A stretch of DNA of 22,814 bases from DATDYQ01 sp035288965. Lineage in GTDB: Archaea > Nanobdellota > Nanobdellia > SCGC-AAA011-G17 > JAGVZF01. The stretch spans positions 1-22,814 of the forward strand of contig DATDYQ010000031.1 of the NCBI GenBank assembly GCA_035288965.1. The letters run 5' to 3'. Below are positions 20,212 to 22,814 of the stretch, in pieces. Position 1 is the stretch's first letter; every line of letters starts with the position of its first letter. The notes under the pieces were generated by a model. It did no database searches, was not told the DNA's origin, and saw nothing but the letters and a program-made list of their open reading frames with translations. A program made the translations under genes and the position numbers.

Positions 20212-21983
20212 AAGTAGTACATGCTTTAGGAAAAAAAGAAGTGAGTAAAGATAGTGAGGAGAATATTGGTTTTCTTTTAGCTAATAAAAATAATGGTTAT
20301 TGTTTTTTAAGCAATCACTTTAGTTCTAGATATGAAGGAATATTTTTCAATGAAAATGGAATAATGTTTAAAGTTATAGAAGATGTAATATTGAAGGGAC
20401 AGATTAGAAAAGTAGTAAATCATGGAAGCTATGTTGAAAGAGAGAAGGATACAAATACTGAAAAATTCTTTATGTTTGACAAGCTAAATACTTTTGTTTA
20501 TGAACTTAAAAATAAAGACTGGATTGAAGTTCTATTAGATATAAGGGGAAGTTATGATATGAGGAATTTTGGAAGGTTTTATAATATATTTGAAGAAAAT
20601 GGTAAAATAATAGTTGAATATGTAAAGAAAACAAATCCAAGCGAGGATAGTGAGCCTGATAAAGTTGAATTTACTAATTATCTTGTTATAGGAAGTAAAG
20701 ATTATGAAATGGCTAAAATAGAGAATTGGGTTCCTAGATTTTATGAGTTTGATAAAACAAGAGATTCTGGTCATTGGGAAAGATTTGTTTTCCATGCATT
20801 TAATCTTGAGGGAAAGGAATTTGTCTTTTCTTTCTCTATAGATAAAAGTAAAGCAATTAAGGAAAATAACTATGTTTTGAAGAATATGAAGAAATTAAAA
20901 GCTTTACAAGAAAGAAATGTCAAGAAATTATTAACTAAAAAACTAAAAGATGAAAAGATAAATACCGCTTATAAAAATGCTATAATATCTTTAAATGAGA
21001 TGGCTACAGATAAAGGACTAATAGGTGGATATCCTTGGTTTTTTCAATATTGGACTAGAGATGAGCTAATAAGCTTGAAGGCTTTAATGATGATTAATGA
21101 TTATAAATTAACGAAATATATAATATTAAGAGATGTTAATAGTCTATTGCCCAATGGAAGATTACCCAATAGATTTCCAGATACAGATTTACAGAATGCT
21201 GATAGTATAGGTTGGCTTTATTTTAGAGTAAATGAATATATGCAGAAAAAAAGAGATTTAAACAAAAACATAATTAAAAGATTAGAGGAAAATGCCCATG
21301 TCTTAATCAAGAAGTTTACTAAAGATGGATTTGCATTTAATAATGCATTAGAAACTTGGATGGATACGCAAGAAATATCAGATGGTAGGGATGGAGTGAG
21401 ATTGGAGATGCAGGCTTTAAGATTAAGCATGTTTAGATTTCTAAGCAAATATGACAAGATATATGGGGAAAGTGAAAGAATATTAAGAGAAAAAGTGAGA
21501 TTAGTTTTTTGGGATGGAAATATATTAAATGATGGATTAAATGACAGAACTTTAAGACCGAATGCTTTTATTGTTTATTATCTATATCCTGAATTATTAA
21601 ATAAGAAAGAATGGGAAATATGTTTTGAGAATTTGTTAAGAAACTTGTGGCTTGATTGGGGTGGATTGAGTAGCATAGATAAGAAAAGTCCATTATTCCA
21701 TGAAAGACATACTGGAGCAAATTATAAAAGCTATCATAGGGGAGATTCATGGTATTTCTTAAATAATTTAGCTGCTTTAGTTATGAATAGATTAAATAAA
21801 AGAAAATTTAGCAATTATATCAAGAAAATTGTTGAAGCAAGTACAGATGAGATATTATGGCATGGAATTATTGGAAAACATGCTGAGATTTCTTCTGCTA
21901 TTGAACAAGGAAGTTTAGGATGTAAAGATCAGTTATGGAGTAATGCGATGTATATTGAGATGATAAAAGAAATTTATAAATAA
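20208..21983 (+). CDS. Glycogen debranching enzyme, amylo-alpha-1,6-glucosidase type (GDE C-terminal, GH133-like)
   Basis: The protein has an N-terminal beta-rich domain (about 1-220) and an (alpha/alpha)6-barrel C-terminal domain. The C-terminal domain shows GGYPWFFQYWTRDE (273-286), the counterpart of the family's PWFxxWxRDT active-site segment (D285 a candidate catalytic acid). ETWMD (392-396), GRDGVRLEMQAL (403-414) and, later, LRPNAFIVYYLYPELL follow, plus a SYHRGDSWYFLN segment close to the end. Such archaeal and bacterial proteins hydrolyse alpha-1,6 branch points of glycogen. At 591 aa it is somewhat shorter than the roughly 650-700 of homologues. ATGA overlap with the GT3 gene shows translational coupling. 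It is the last gene of the operon and its stop is directly adjacent to that of the convergent nuclease/phosphatase gene. Confidence 0.87.
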   Translation: MKVVHALGKKEVSKDSEENIGFLLANKNNGYCFLSNHFSSRYEGIFFNENGIMFKVIEDVILKGQIRKVVNHGSYVEREKDTNTEKFFMFDKLNTFVYELKNKDWIEVLLDIRGSYDMRNFGRFYNIFEENGKIIVEYVKKTNPSEDSEPDKVEFTNYLVIGSKDYEMAKIENWVPRFYEFDKTRDSGHWERFVFHAFNLEGKEFVFSFSIDKSKAIKENNYVLKNMKKLKALQERNVKKLLTKKLKDEKINTAYKNAIISLNEMATDKGLIGGYPWFFQYWTRDELISLKALMMINDYKLTKYIILRDVNSLLPNGRLPNRFPDTDLQNADSIGWLYFRVNEYMQKKRDLNKNIIKRLEENAHVLIKKFTKDGFAFNNALETWMDTQEISDGRDGVRLEMQALRLSMFRFLSKYDKIYGESERILREKVRLVFWDGNILNDGLNDRTLRPNAFIVYYLYPELLNKKEWEICFENLLRNLWLDWGGLSSIDKKSPLFHERHTGANYKSYHRGDSWYFLNNLAALVMNRLNKRKFSNYIKKIVEASTDEILWHGIIGKHAEISSAIEQGSLGCKDQLWSNAMYIEMIKEIYK

Positions 21984-22808
21984 TTATTTAGTATTTAATA
22001 CAGCAACTACAGGATAATGATCTGATGCTTGGTTAGTAGAATTATTTTTAACAACATAAGCATCTTCAATTTTTAAATCAGGAGAGCAGAATATATAATC
22101 AATTCTGATTCCAGATCTTTTATCTTCAGATAGATAATCTGTTGGTATTGTAGAATCAATTCCATTTGGATGAATAGCTTTATGTGTATCAATTAAACCT
22201 TGTGATGTAATATATGGAATTGTTTTTCCTCTTAACATTCCATCAATAATAGCTTGTGTATTCTCTCCGAATACTTTTCTAAATCCTTCAATTAATCTAT
22301 TTTTATCATATAAATCTTGATGTGATAATGAATTTAAATCTCCGAGTAATATATAATTTTTAGGTGGGTGAGTTTTTAACATTTCTCCCAAGTATCTAAT
22401 TTTTTCATCTTCGGTTAAAGAAGGGTGAGGATGAGCAATATCTAAAGTAAGGATTTTCCCATGAGAATCTATCTGTGTTCTGATATGGGGTTGAAAATGT
22501 TTTATATTTTCTTCTGATGCTATTATAGGAAATTTAGATAGAACGGCATAACCCCACTCTCCAGGTGTTTGAGTGTAATGAAAATGTGGGAATCCAAAAA
22601 GTTTTTGATAATCCATTTTTACACCTTTATAACCTCTTCCACCAAAACAAGCTTCAGTAAGAACTAAAATATCAGGATTTTCATCTAAAACTGTTTCTTG
22701 ACCTGCTTTAAGTCTTTGCTCATTTAGAGTAAATGGAGGTTCAAAGGGAACATTTTCAGGAGTATGAAAACCATGCAAAACATTAAAGTTCATTACCTTT
22801 ATTCTCAT
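21984..22808 (-). CDS. Endonuclease/exonuclease/phosphatase (EEP) family protein
   Basis: EEP enzymes are metal-dependent phosphoesterases acting on DNA, inositol phosphates or sphingomyelin. The order of motifs is complete: MNFNVLHG (6-13, N9), the metal-binding glutamate in LTEACFG (E52), HPHPS (126-130), GDLNS (156-160, D157 and N159), RIDYIF (235-240, D237) and the terminal SDHYPV (262-267, D263-H264). The length of 274 aa is normal for a single-domain member. There is no signal peptide, so it is cytosolic. It converges on the glycogen operon with no gap between stop codons. Its start is 6 bp from the right edge, so promoter and neighbours cannot be seen, and a slightly upstream start cannot be ruled out. 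Substrate unknown. Confidence 0.88.
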   Translation of the reverse strand: MRIKVMNFNVLHGFHTPENVPFEPPFTLNEQRLKAGQETVLDENPDILVLTEACFGGRGYKGVKMDYQKLFGFPHFHYTQTPGEWGYAVLSKFPIIASEENIKHFQPHIRTQIDSHGKILTLDIAHPHPSLTEDEKIRYLGEMLKTHPPKNYILLGDLNSLSHQDLYDKNRLIEGFRKVFGENTQAIIDGMLRGKTIPYITSQGLIDTHKAIHPNGIDSTIPTDYLSEDKRSGIRIDYIFCSPDLKIEDAYVVKNNSTNQASDHYPVVAVLNTK

Positions 22809-22814
22809 TGTATC

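Noticed and set aside
1..22814. CRISPR arrays, insertion sequences or attachment sites
   Set aside because: No regularly spaced direct repeats, transposase motifs, terminal inverted repeats or target duplications were seen; intergenic gaps are too small to hold most of them.

Overview
The window is AT-rich, gene-dense DNA from an archaeon. The evidence is an archaeal-type RpoK (Rpb6) tail, an archaeal-type ribosomal protein S2, several KaiC/RecA-like ATPases, TATA boxes centred about 25-27 nt before start codons (leaderless transcripts), GAGGTG Shine-Dalgarno sites in front of downstream or non-leaderless genes, and almost exclusive AGA/AGG use for arginine. Small proteins, short intergenic gaps and the mixture of archaeal and bacterial-looking enzymes suggest a DPANN lineage such as Woesearchaeota or Pacearchaeota. 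That placement is an inference. I found no tRNA, rRNA, CRISPR array or insertion sequence.

Region 1 (1-9183) looks like a broken-up version of the conserved archaeal rpoK-eno-rpsB gene string. The end of rpoK is at the left edge, a divergent enolase follows, and rpsB lies almost 7 kb further on. Between eno and rpsB are a calcium-loop lipoprotein, an MIO-type aromatic amino acid/histidine ammonia-lyase, a patatin-like phospholipase, a conserved-TM-helix membrane protein, a small hypothetical, and a nucleotide block: pyrE, a class-2 (bacterial-style) pyrF and a PurM-like AIR synthase.

Region 2 (9217-12883) is a signalling-like or membrane module. It has a small two-TM protein, two adjacent KaiC-like ATPases, a polytopic membrane protein built from an internal duplication, and, divergently, a KaiC-like protein that has lost Walker A, coupled to a four-TM protein. 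A small, very acidic zinc-binding protein with atypical arginine codons (12907-13179) separates this from the sugar genes.

Region 3 (13308-21983) is an 8.7-kb carbohydrate cluster on the + strand. galT and a phosphohexomutase overlap by ATGA. After a 143-bp promoter region with dyad symmetry come a GT4/GT5-like glycogen synthase, a GH57 amylase-type enzyme, a small DUF5752-like protein, a eukaryote/Bacteroidetes-type GT3 glycogen synthase and a GH133-type debranching enzyme, all overlapping or abutting. Together these could interconvert sugar phosphates and UDP-sugars, build an alpha-1,4-glucan, and remodel or debranch it. The window closes with a convergent endonuclease/exonuclease/phosphatase-family gene.

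The best candidates for something less described are the two-synthase glycogen operon with its embedded small protein, the KaiC-like/membrane module with a Walker-A-less member, the duplicated membrane protein with carotenoid-cyclase-like motif spacing, and the enolase with several substituted catalytic positions.
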